From NCBI GenBank assembly GCA_913058185.1, contig CAJXQX010000016.1:1-58326 (forward strand): a stretch of 58,326 nucleotides of DNA. The letters run 5' to 3'. Each line of letters starts with the position of its first letter. The stretch's first letter is position 1. The stretch comes from an uncultured Verrucomicrobiota bacterium (lineage in GTDB: Bacteria; Verrucomicrobiota; Verrucomicrobiia; Opitutales; Opitutaceae). The notes beneath the pieces are model-generated. The model was not told where the DNA came from. It did no database searches and was given only the letters and a program-made list of their open reading frames with translations. Both the position numbers and the translations under genes were made by a program. Below are positions 34,787 to 42,388 of this stretch, piece after piece.

Positions 34787-34918
34787 TCAGTCCTCAATCA
34801 AAATGACACTGTGACTGCGCAGAAGGCCCCCTCGGATTTCGGATTGCCCGTCCGACCGAAGGTAGCCGAGGAACGTGGCTCGGTGGGGACCCCGCTCGAT
34901 TAAACGTGGACGATGAGT
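34787..34918 (-). pseudogene. Possible coding remnant
   Basis: Between the deacetylase gene and the next gene, one minus-strand frame is open for 43 codons and ends with a natural-looking stretch (ATFLGYLRSDGQSEIRGG) before a stop at 34787. It has no start and no recognised family. It may be the C-terminal scrap of a lost gene, or chance. Confidence 0.3.
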
Positions 34919-34953
34919 TTACCGGGGTTGAACCGATTTTAAAACGGGCCATG

Positions 34954-35862
34954 TCAGTCCGTTTTCGTCGAAACGTCCTCTTCTAAGATTTCGAGTTCAC
35001 CGATGGAGACATCGACATCTTTGCCGAATGGCACTTTAGCCCGTTCCAGCCCGTCGAGATTTTTCCCAAAAAATGGAGCCGCGGCGCGACCGAGAGCAAA
35101 ATGAGCCTCTTCGAAATTTGTGCCGGGCGATCGCACGCTGAAACGCGTAGTCCATTGCAGGGCGAGTTCCTTTTCTTTGAGGAGTTTTTGGCAATCGTAG
35201 GCCATCACGATAATGAAGTAACGGTCTTCTTCCAGATCAGTCCGGAGATCGAATTCATCGTTATGATTGAGATCTCTTTTATTAAGTTGGCGGTCATAAC
35301 CCAGCAGCTTGGCATTGGATCCTGCGCCTGGGTTTTGATTTGAGGGTTGGGAGCCGTAGCTGACATCGAGGCCCAGTTCAACGCCTCCGGTTTCATAACT
35401 CGCGCTACTCGTGGTGCTGCCGTAGAGCATCTCCTCTTCCTCTTGGGAAGTGATACCCATGAGCTCATCCCAGGGTGTGTCCACGGCCGCAACGCCGTAA
35501 TGGACGATGAGCAATAAATCTCCCGTTCTGATATCATCGCCGGGCAAATAGTTTTGCTTCGCCAGATTCGGAGCAAGCCCCTCAACGATCTCCTGAAATG
35601 TCACCCGCTCCAGGCTCTTGTCCTTACTGATTCCACCGAAGTATTGGCCCTCCATGAAGTGGATGGTCTCGATGTCACCGGGGGCACGCGCGTCCTGGAT
35701 TTTTTGATATTCCACAGATGCCTCGGAAGCCACGGACACCCGGGCGGAGTTACCGAAAAAATTGATACTGAGCCCGATTGATGGAGTGAAGGCACCCACT
35801 GCGACGAGCATGATTACACGGATGAAATTGGATTTTGGCATGACGATAATCAAAGGTTTCAA
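34954..35862 (-). CDS. Uncharacterised exported protein
   Basis: Protein of about 302 aa (295 from the Met at 35841) with a signal peptide (IRVIMLVAVGAFTPSIGLS). The mature part is acidic and contains SVEYQKIQDARAPGD and HNDEFDLRTDLEEDRYFIIV; a low-complexity GSTTSSASYETGG linker lies in the middle. No catalytic motif or known domain was recognised. It is transcribed opposite to the upstream and downstream genes, so it is a single-gene unit. A role in the cell envelope is only inferred from the export signal. Confidence 0.65.
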   Translation of the reverse strand: MKPLIIVMPKSNFIRVIMLVAVGAFTPSIGLSINFFGNSARVSVASEASVEYQKIQDARAPGDIETIHFMEGQYFGGISKDKSLERVTFQEIVEGLAPNLAKQNYLPGDDIRTGDLLLIVHYGVAAVDTPWDELMGITSQEEEEMLYGSTTSSASYETGGVELGLDVSYGSQPSNQNPGAGSNAKLLGYDRQLNKRDLNHNDEFDLRTDLEEDRYFIIVMAYDCQKLLKEKELALQWTTRFSVRSPGTNFEEAHFALGRAAAPFFGKNLDGLERAKVPFGKDVDVSIGELEILEEDVSTKTD

Positions 35863-36089
35863 AGTAAGAGACTCCTAAAACTCCCGTTTGGTTACGAATA
35901 CATCAGATTTTTTGGTCGGTATACTCGGGGTGGCGAGTCGGAAAATTGACCCTCATCTCTCATAAATTGGAATACAGTCCGCCCTGGGCGATGATCCGCC
36001 CGTGGAATTGGGGAACTTGAGGGAGCCGGCTCACGTCGCAATAGAACGGGTTTGTCGTGGGTCGAAAACGTCCACAGACTGGGAAGGAT

Positions 36090-38456
36090 ATGACCTCGGC
36101 ATCAGATACGCGCCAGAATCGCATTTCACTCGATGGAGCATGGGAGCTGGTGGGTGGTCCCCATCAGGAAGTGTCACCGCAGTTCGCTGCGTTTGAGCAC
36201 CAGACCGAAATCCGTATTGCTGCACGCGTGCCGGGCAACGTGGAGGACGACCTCGTCGAAGCAGGTTTGCTGAAGCCGCTCGAGATGGGGGAGGCCGCTT
36301 ATCAGACCTTGGACTACGAGGGGCACCGTTGGTTTTTCCGCAAGTCCTTCGAAGCGCCTCTGATTGATCAATCGGAACAGTTGCGCCTTGTTTTTGAAGG
36401 AATCGATACCCTCGCCGAAGTCTTCCTCAACGGACAGTCGTTGGGTGAAACCCGCAACATGCTGATTCCTCATTCGTTCGAAATTGGAAACACGATTCGG
36501 CGAGGCGAAGCCAATGAATTGATCGTGAGAATTGATCCGGTGGTGGTGGCCGGGCGCGAGCGGGAGCCGGAACCTTGTGAATTCGTCAACGGTTTCACCG
36601 AACGAGCGGCGATTCGGAAGGCCGCGCATATGTATGGCTGGGATATTTTGCCGCGCATGGTATCCGCCGGATTGTGGCGACCCGTTTATCTGCAAACGGT
36701 GCCAGCGGTTCATTGGCGGCAGGTGTTCCCGCAGACCCTGTCGATTGACCGGGAGCAACGCAGCGCGGAGGTCGCGGTTTTCTGGGATTTTGTCGTGCCC
36801 CATGTCAGCCTCAAGGGTTGGCAGCTCGCGATATCTCTCGATGACAGTCAGGGGATTCGTCGGGATCTCAAAAAAGACCCGCTGTTTGCGTGCAGCGGTC
36901 ACCTCATGCTGAGTCTGGAGGACATCGAGTTCTGGTGGCCGAAGGGACTGGGTGAGCCCACCTTATACACGCTGCGGCTTGAGCTGCTCGATCCGGAAGG
37001 AAATATTGCGGCAGAGCATCTGCAGAAGGTCGGGTTGCGCACGCTGGAATTGGTCAAAAGTGAAATTACGACCGAGGCAGAACCCGGCGAGTTCGTCTTT
37101 GTCGTAAATGGCGAGAAGGTCTTCATCAAAGGAACCAACCATGTGCCGTTGGATGCGTTGCACGGCCGCGATGAACGCCATCTGGAGGCGCTGATGGCGA
37201 TGACTGCGGACTTGAACTGCAACATGCTCAGAATCTGGGGTGGGGGTGTTTACGAAACGGACACGTTTTATGACCGCTGCGACGAACTGGGCATTATGGT
37301 GTGGCACGATTTTATGTTCGGCTGCGCCCTCTACCCCCAGACGACTGATTTTCTGGAGCAGACGCGCGAAGAAGCGGAGATCATTGTGAAGCGCTTGCGC
37401 CATCACGCCTGTATGGCGCTTTGGAGCGGAAACAATGAGAATGATGTGGCTCACGACTGGTTCCCGCTGCACAGCAAACTCAATCCCAACGACGATCGCA
37501 TAAGCCGTGAAATTCTACCGGAAGTGCTGAGGCGCTTGGACCCGCTGCGCTCTTACTTGCCGAGTTCGCCCTACGTGAGCCAAAAGGTCTTCGAACGCGG
37601 GAAGAAGACCTCGGAAATACCCGAAGATCACCTCTGGGGACCGCGCGATGATTTCAAAGGACTGTTCTACACCAATTCGCCAGCTCATTTCGTCAGTGAA
37701 ATTGGATACCACGGGGCTCCGTGTCTGGAGTCGCTCCAACAGATGATTGAACCGGACCATCTGTGGCCGTTTGAGCAAGATGGGAAAATTGATTCCCAGT
37801 GGCGGGCGAAGGCGATTGCCAGTTTTCCGGACGAATCGCTCCATGATGGTCGCATCCGACTCATGGCGAACCAGGTTGCGATTCTGTTCGACGCGATTCC
37901 CGATCAACTGGAATCGTTTATCCGAGCTTCCCAGATCAGCCAAGCCGAGGCGATGAAGTATTTTATCGAGCGATTTCGGATGGGTAAATGGCGCCGCACC
38001 GGAATCCTATGGTGGAATATCCGTGATGGCTGGCCCCTGATTTCCGATGCGGTGGTCGACTACTACAACCGTCCGAAATTGGCCTACGCGTTTATCAAGC
38101 GAGTCCAGCAAGACGTCTGTGTCATGGTAGCTGAGCCGGAGAACGGCAGACACCCAATCATTGCGGTTAATGATACGCTGAACGATGTCATCATCGAGGT
38201 AGTCGTGAGCTCAATCGAACAGTCCGCCCCACTATTGCAACACACGCTGACGGTGCCGGCAAATGGTCGCGCCGAAGTCGGCGACGTGCCGGTTTCCTCC
38301 GGGGCTGATCTCTATCAGCTGACCTGGCAGGGCGCTGGATCAAGCGGTCGCAACCACTATTTGGCGGGCCCCCGGCCGTTTGACTTGGAGCAATATACGC
38401 AATGGGTGGCTCAACTTGGGCTCGAAACGGAGATACCGGCGTTCGCGACCGTTTAA
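36090..38456 (+). CDS. GH2 family beta-mannosidase-like glycoside hydrolase
   Basis: A 789-aa enzyme without a clear signal peptide. The start at 36090 is preferred over an in-frame ATG at 36057 because a purine-rich GGGAAGG lies just upstream. The N-terminal jelly-roll (ISLDGAWELVGG) is followed by Ig-like domains and a TIM barrel. WGGGVYETDTFYDRCDELGI is the usual beta-mannosidase block, the acid/base is Glu450 in WSGNNEND, and the nucleophile is Glu537 in FVSEIGYHG. It would release terminal beta-mannose-type sugars from oligosaccharides, probably in the cytoplasm. It ends the plus-strand carbohydrate block. Confidence 0.92.
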   Translation: MTSASDTRQNRISLDGAWELVGGPHQEVSPQFAAFEHQTEIRIAARVPGNVEDDLVEAGLLKPLEMGEAAYQTLDYEGHRWFFRKSFEAPLIDQSEQLRLVFEGIDTLAEVFLNGQSLGETRNMLIPHSFEIGNTIRRGEANELIVRIDPVVVAGREREPEPCEFVNGFTERAAIRKAAHMYGWDILPRMVSAGLWRPVYLQTVPAVHWRQVFPQTLSIDREQRSAEVAVFWDFVVPHVSLKGWQLAISLDDSQGIRRDLKKDPLFACSGHLMLSLEDIEFWWPKGLGEPTLYTLRLELLDPEGNIAAEHLQKVGLRTLELVKSEITTEAEPGEFVFVVNGEKVFIKGTNHVPLDALHGRDERHLEALMAMTADLNCNMLRIWGGGVYETDTFYDRCDELGIMVWHDFMFGCALYPQTTDFLEQTREEAEIIVKRLRHHACMALWSGNNENDVAHDWFPLHSKLNPNDDRISREILPEVLRRLDPLRSYLPSSPYVSQKVFERGKKTSEIPEDHLWGPRDDFKGLFYTNSPAHFVSEIGYHGAPCLESLQQMIEPDHLWPFEQDGKIDSQWRAKAIASFPDESLHDGRIRLMANQVAILFDAIPDQLESFIRASQISQAEAMKYFIERFRMGKWRRTGILWWNIRDGWPLISDAVVDYYNRPKLAYAFIKRVQQDVCVMVAEPENGRHPIIAVNDTLNDVIIEVVVSSIEQSAPLLQHTLTVPANGRAEVGDVPVSSGADLYQLTWQGAGSSGRNHYLAGPRPFDLEQYTQWVAQLGLETEIPAFATV

Positions 38457-38515
38457 GTGGCCGTCGGATTGTTCGCAAAGATTAGGCATCGACCCTTTTT
38501 TTCGGGCCTCAGTGA

Positions 38516-38749
38516 TCACGCACCCGCTTTGGAAACGCGTTCAGCCTCGAGCTCTGCCTCGAACTCCTCCTCTTCCTTCTTCTTGGCATCCTCCACGAGC
38601 TTCTCAGCAGCTGCCTTCTCGGCTTCCTCCTCGGCGACTCGCAGAGCCTCGACCTTCTCAGCTTTCGCTGCATCGCGAGCCATGCGCTTCTCTAGCTTCC
38701 TGTGCTCGCGCTCCTTGCGTTTGTAATCTTTGCTTGGTGTGACAGCCAT
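38516..38749 (-). CDS. Small highly charged coiled-coil protein
   Basis: A 77-residue protein in which almost half of the residues are Lys, Arg or Glu (KEREHRKLEKRMARD; EKAAAEKLVEDAKKKEEEEF) with a heptad pattern that predicts one long helix. No signal peptide and no known family. There is no strong ribosome binding site. It lies 59 bp after the end of the GH2 gene, convergently, and next to a REP-like element. It could be real, or an accident of low-complexity sequence. Confidence 0.5.
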   Translation of the reverse strand: MAVTPSKDYKRKEREHRKLEKRMARDAAKAEKVEALRVAEEEAEKAAAEKLVEDAKKKEEEEFEAELEAERVSKAGA

Positions 38750-38776
38750 CGGTTAAACTTTCTATTTGGAGGAGGC

Positions 38777-38883
38777 AAAAGGGGTCAAACGCTTACTCAC
38801 AACATTGCCGGTGGGGCGTCGTAACCCTGTCGCCATATGAGTGAATTGCAGGGGATGTAGATATTGAGCGTTTGACCCCGTTT
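38777..38883. repeat. REP-like inverted-repeat element A
   Basis: GGGGTCAAACGCT near 38781-38793 is repeated inverted near 38868-38880 (AGCGTTTGACCCC), giving a 107-bp element with ends extended by A-rich bases. It is one of several intergenic elements in 38.7-45.6 kb that share a GGGTCA-NNN-CTTA-type terminus. Confidence 0.7.
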
Positions 38884-38944
38884 AGGCGCCCGACCGCTTT
38901 TTAGCGCCCGATTCTTACATGCATTGGTGTAGACAAGTGACGAC

Positions 38945-39147
38945 ATGACCCCTTTTCAGGCCACCGCCGACCATCGCGCTGCGCTTGATCGTGTCGAAGC
39001 CCTGATGGATTCCGCGCCCGGCAGCGCGGAAGAGCAGGCCCTAGAGCTCTGGGCGCTGCTGATCGAGAACTACGAAGCGAAGCATCAGCCCGTGCCCCCG
39101 CCTGATCCCATCGAAGCGATCCGTTTTCGCATCGATCAACTCGGTCT
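38945..39147 (+). pseudogene. HigA-type antitoxin, truncated
   Basis: The first 66 or so residues (MTPFQATADHRAALDRVEAL, then LELWALLIENYEAKH and [11 protein letters not shown]) match the N-terminal part of HigA-family antitoxins, which normally continue with a helix-turn-helix. Here the family sequence stops at QLGL and the frame runs into unrelated DNA. No HigB toxin gene is upstream. The frame stays open to 39385, but that extension is out of frame over a methyltransferase fragment and is not expected to be functional. Confidence 0.75.
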
Positions 39148-39357
39148 CATCTGCAGCGGGACGGACATGCCTACATTCATCATGATCCACTACAGTGCCG
39201 AAGTTGGAGTGTCAGAGAAGCTGCCAGAGCACAGACATTCCCGGATAATTACTTCTTTGATGGGCCACCCACCAAGCAGTATGGGCAGGTGGGTAACGCA
39301 GTCCCACCGCTACTCGCGAAGCAAATCGGAGAGATCGTGGCCAAGCTGCTTTCGTAG
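39145..39357 (+). pseudogene. C-terminal fragment of a C5-cytosine DNA methyltransferase
   Basis: In the frame ending at TAG 39355-39357 the DNA reads [18 protein letters not shown], then [17 protein letters not shown] and [20 protein letters not shown]. These are the late motifs IX-X of Dcm-type enzymes, including the QVGNAVPP block. All earlier motifs (SAM binding, PC catalytic loop, ENV) are missing. The fragment joins the HigA fragment within a few bases of 39145, which is the scar of a deletion between two defence-type genes. Confidence 0.85.
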
Positions 39358-39641
39358 GCCGGGCTCGACGGTTAGTAGCAATTGAGGGGCTGAAAAAGGG
39401 TCATTCCTTACTGTTTGATATCAGAGCTGGGGGAGCAAAAGTGGACATGCTATTACTTTCGACAAATTTGAGGGCCCGAAGGGGACAGCCCAACGATTCA
39501 TGAATTCCCAGAATCCCACCGAAGCGATAACGCAGCTCGCCATCGGCTACGCAAAATCGTAACCTCCCTAGAAACATCCTAGAATAATTCCGCGTCGTCG
39601 AAGAATCGCTAAATTCGAAGAATTAAAAGAAAAAGATTAAG
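39358..39641. other. Intergenic stretch with a REP-like half element
   Basis: No gene. AAAAAGGGTCATTCCTTACT (39393-39412) resembles one terminus of the REP-like family in this region, but the matching inverted end is not clear. A second A-rich segment (GCAAAAGTGGACATGC) begins at 39435. The last 60 bp are AT-rich and could hold a promoter for the truncated nuclease gene. Confidence 0.4.
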
Positions 39642-39870
39642 ATGCCCAAACTTGGAAGACTAGAACCGGTGGAGTTGCGTAAAGAGTGGCAGAATGAGGC
39701 AGGTGATTTCACTCCGTGGTTGGCTGAGGAAGAGAATTTGGCGTTCCTTGGGGAGACGCTTAATCTCAATTTTGTGTTAGAAGGGATTGAACAAGGTGTA
39801 GGCCGATTCAGCGCTGACATTGTTTGCCGGGAGGCGGATTCGAATTCCGATCGAGTCATTCTGATAGGAG
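39642..39870 (+). pseudogene. DUF4268-type PD-(D/E)XK nuclease, N-terminal fragment
   Basis: About 76 residues (MPKLGRLEPVELRKEW, DFTPWLAEEENLAFLGETL, VGRFSADIVCREADS, RVILIG) match the N-terminal nuclease part of DUF4268 proteins, including the D of the first acidic position. Family members continue with a conserved IENQ block and several hundred more residues; here the sequence ends within six bases of the REP-like element at 39876. This is a gene cut at a repeat. Confidence 0.8.
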
Positions 39871-39875
39871 CGTGC

Positions 39876-39993
39876 AAAAGACGTCAGGTCTCGACTTTTG
39901 ACAAATAACCTAGCCTCAGAGGCGAGAGGAAGATGTCAGTCTGCTGACCTCGTTTTATCATAGCTAGTAAAGGGTAAAGACCTGACGTCTTTT
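39876..39993. repeat. REP-like inverted-repeat element B (perfect 16-bp ends)
   Basis: A 118-bp unit with perfect 16-bp inverted ends: AAAAGACGTCAGGTCT (39876-39891) and AGACCTGACGTCTTTT (39978-39993). No ORF lies inside. It follows the DUF4268 fragment directly and precedes the sulfatase pseudogene's 3' end. Related, more degraded copies are at 42344-42362 and 44231-44388. Confidence 0.85.
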
Positions 39994-40040
39994 TGGAAGC
40001 CGCCGTTCCCGACCCTCCGTTTCCCCTAATGACTTGCTGC

Positions 40041-41696
40041 TCATTTTCGTTTTGGGTTTTCGCGTTTGGCCGAGGCTTCGCTGATAGTGGTGGAGGGATC
40101 CGATTGATAGTCGGACCATTCCCAGTGAATTGGAGCTGCATCATTGTTTCCTTTTGGGAGTGGCTTTACCAAGCGGGACATGAGGTGCGCGGTGTCCGTG
40201 CCCATCGATGTCCACTGCTTTTCCATGGATTTGACGCGTTCGGGATATTTGTCGGCTAGATTCGTTTGTTCCGCTCGGTCTTGTTTGATGTTGTAGAGTT
40301 CCCACGGGCCACCTTGTAAATTTACTATTTTCCAGTCGCCGTCGCGGAGACCGCGGTCGGTTTGAAAATGGAGGAAAATCGGGTTCTCTCGAGAGAATGG
40401 TCCTCCCGCGAGCAGCGAAGCGAATGACTCTCCGGAGACGTTGGTCAGATCGCGCTTAGGCCATGCGCTGGGAATATCTGTTTGGGTGACCTCGGCGATG
40501 GTGGGGAGGATATCGATAATGTGAACGGGAGTGGATACAGTTGAGCCGGCTTTCGTTTTTAGACCTGCGGGCCAGTGGACAACGGCTGGGGTGGAGGAAC
40601 CACCTTCGTATTGGTTCTGTTTATACATTCGAAAGGGAGCGTTGCGCGCCCAAGCCCACCCCGTGCTGTCGTTCCAATTCGAGGCGCGGTCGTAGGGAAA
40701 GAGTTCGCGACCTTTGCTAGGACGTTCGTAGGGACAGGCGCCGTTGTCGGAAAGAAAGAGAATAATCGTGTTGTCGAGTTCGCCGGCTTGTTCGATGTCC
40801 TCTACGATTCTTCCGATTTCTTGATCGAGCCGATCGACGAGTGCGGCGTAGGCGGCGCCGCGGCGAACCTCGAAGTTTCGCTGTGCAGCGGAGAGGTCTT
40901 TCCAGGCGGGAATATGCTCGGGGCGTGATGGCACGTCCACGTTGTGGTCGAATAATGCCATGCTTTTTTGTCGGGCGATTCGAGCTGCATGGATCTCGTC
41001 CCAGCCTTTTTCGTAGAGCTCTTCATACTTCTCGTAGTCCTCTCTAAGCGGCTGCAGAGGGGCGTGAGGAGCGTTGAAAGCCATATAGAGAAACCACGGC
41101 TGGTCGCCGTCGCCTTGCCGGGCTTCGTCGAGGAAGGTGAGCGCGTAGTCTGCCTTGTCAGTGGTGGCATAAAATCCGGTCGTTGGGATTGACCAAGCTT
41201 CGCGGTCCAGGCGCCAAGTGTTGTCGCCGGAGAAATAGTTGGTAGCGCCGCTGAGGTGTCCGAAATAGCGTGCGAAGCCGTAGTCCTACGGTTCGTTGTT
41301 GAGGTGCCATTTACCTACCATCGCGGTGTAGTAGCCTTGTGCGGAAAGGTTTTCCGCGATGGTGGTCGATCGATCGATGGACTTGTTGCCATCTTCGGCG
41401 ATACCGGCTTGGTAAGGATATCGCCCGGTGAGGAGGCTAATCCGCGAGGAATGGCATTTTGCGGTGTTGTAGAATTGAGTGAACCGAAGTCCGTTTTCAG
41501 CCAACCGGTCAAGCTGGGGCGTTTCTATTTCGCCGCCGTAACATCCGAGGTCTGAGTAGCCAAGATCGTCAGCTAGAATAACGAGGACATTGGGTTTCGC
41601 GGCGTCGGTTTTACTCTCTTCTGCCTGAAGCGAACCCCCCGAAGTGAAATGAAATAATAAGGTGGCCGCGGTAAGCGCCATTCGTGGAAGAGACAT
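40041..41696 (-). pseudogene. Sulfatase gene interrupted by one in-frame amber codon
   Basis: A single frame from 41696 to 40041 encodes a complete S1-type sulfatase of about 550 codons, but codon 137 (41288-41286) is TAG. Before it are a signal peptide, LADDLGYSDLG metal ligands, the formylglycine site Cys81 in KCHSSRISLLTG and GKWHL; after it DYGFARYFGHLSGATNYF and all C-terminal blocks continue in the same frame. CHSSR has Ser instead of Pro/Ala at the third position. The rest shows no decay, so this is a recent mutation, an assembly error or a strain-variable position. Protein initiation inside the second half would lack the active site. Confidence 0.85.
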
Positions 41697-41803
41697 GGAG
41701 TGAAGAGAGTTGTGTTTGTTGGCTTTGTCGAAATGAGAATTTCAGCTGGGTTGTCTGGCGCGACGAAAAAGAACTTCTTAGGACGAGTGCGGGCAATCCG
41801 ACG

Positions 41804-41914
41804 GGGTCATGTCGTTACATGTTACATTGAAAACACTAAGTTAGTCATAGGAAGCCCCCAACCTGACGGTCGCCTTCATACCGACCAAAAATGTTATAAG
41901 TAACGACCTGACCC
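41804..41914. repeat. REP-like inverted-repeat element C
   Basis: GGGTCATGTCGTTAC (41804-41818) is mirrored by GTAACGACCTGACCC (41900-41914), with one mismatch in 15 bp. The similarity goes on inward for about 10 bp (TGTTAC and GTTATA). No gene inside. Confidence 0.75.
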
Positions 41915-42108
41915 TATAATTAGCCGTCGGGTCCTGGCTCATGGCTGTCTGTTTCGGGCGAGGCGGAGTGACGGGCGTAGAGCCCGACCCACGGGCAAAG
42001 CGATGAAACGCCGTGGGGCAGATGCGGAAGACCCCATTTCTTCTCTTCTTTCGGATGGGGCTGAAACTGGGGCGAACGCAAAAGATAACGATCTGAACGA
42101 CCCGGTTC

Positions 42109-42273
42109 ACGTTGGTTTGATCAAGTGCTCCGGGGATATTTATTGAGGGGGGATCTGAGGGGGTGGATCACGCCGGATTCTGGGCAGATCTTTCCGCGGC
42201 ATTTTGCGCCATGGTTGCTTCCAGTTCTTGCTCAAGCTTGTAATCGATCTTGTAAAATAGGGTGACGAAGGCG
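42109..42273 (-). pseudogene. Duplicated 3' end of the GPH transporter gene
   Basis: This 165-bp segment aligns without gaps to 45562-45726, which is the 3' end and downstream flank of the transporter gene. On the minus strand it encodes the tail YKLEQELEATMAQNAAERSA and a stop at the same place. The similarity stops sharply at GGTGACGAAGGCG. Less exact similarity continues outward over CGAACGCAAAAGAT (42073 and 45528), and this short block is found a third time at 44093. Confidence 0.85.
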
Positions 42274-42343
42274 AGGGATGTGCGATAAGCGGTGATGGGA
42301 ATGGGCAGTGCGGATCCCCGTCGGATCGTTGTCGGTCAAGAGT

Positions 42344-42362
42344 CAAGACGTGACGTCTTTTG
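42344..42362. repeat. REP-like element, one end only
   Basis: AAGACGTGACGTCTTTTGG resembles the right end of element B (39977-39995, one mismatch plus one indel). The matching left end was not found, so the copy is truncated. Confidence 0.55.
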
Positions 42363-42388
42363 GCTGCTCCCGACCCGCTGCATTCAAA

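Larger units (their letters stand above)
41697..42388. other. Gene-poor region with repeats and a duplicated transporter tail
   Basis: About 690 bp without an intact gene. It contains an inverted-repeat element (41804-41914), an unexplained GC-rich 180-bp stretch (41930-42060), a copy of the 3' end of the GPH transporter gene (42109-42273) and one end of a REP-like element (42344-42362). The last lies 27 bp beyond the end of the next sulfatase gene. Confidence 0.6.

Noticed and set aside
41286-41288. Amber codon read through as pyrrolysine or another residue
   Set aside because: No pyrrolysine genes or recoding structure are visible, and other sulfatases use normal stops; mutation or error is simpler.
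41930-42060. A small gene in the GC-rich stretch
   Set aside because: Open frames exist on the minus strand, but none has a start, conserved motif or ribosome binding site I can support.
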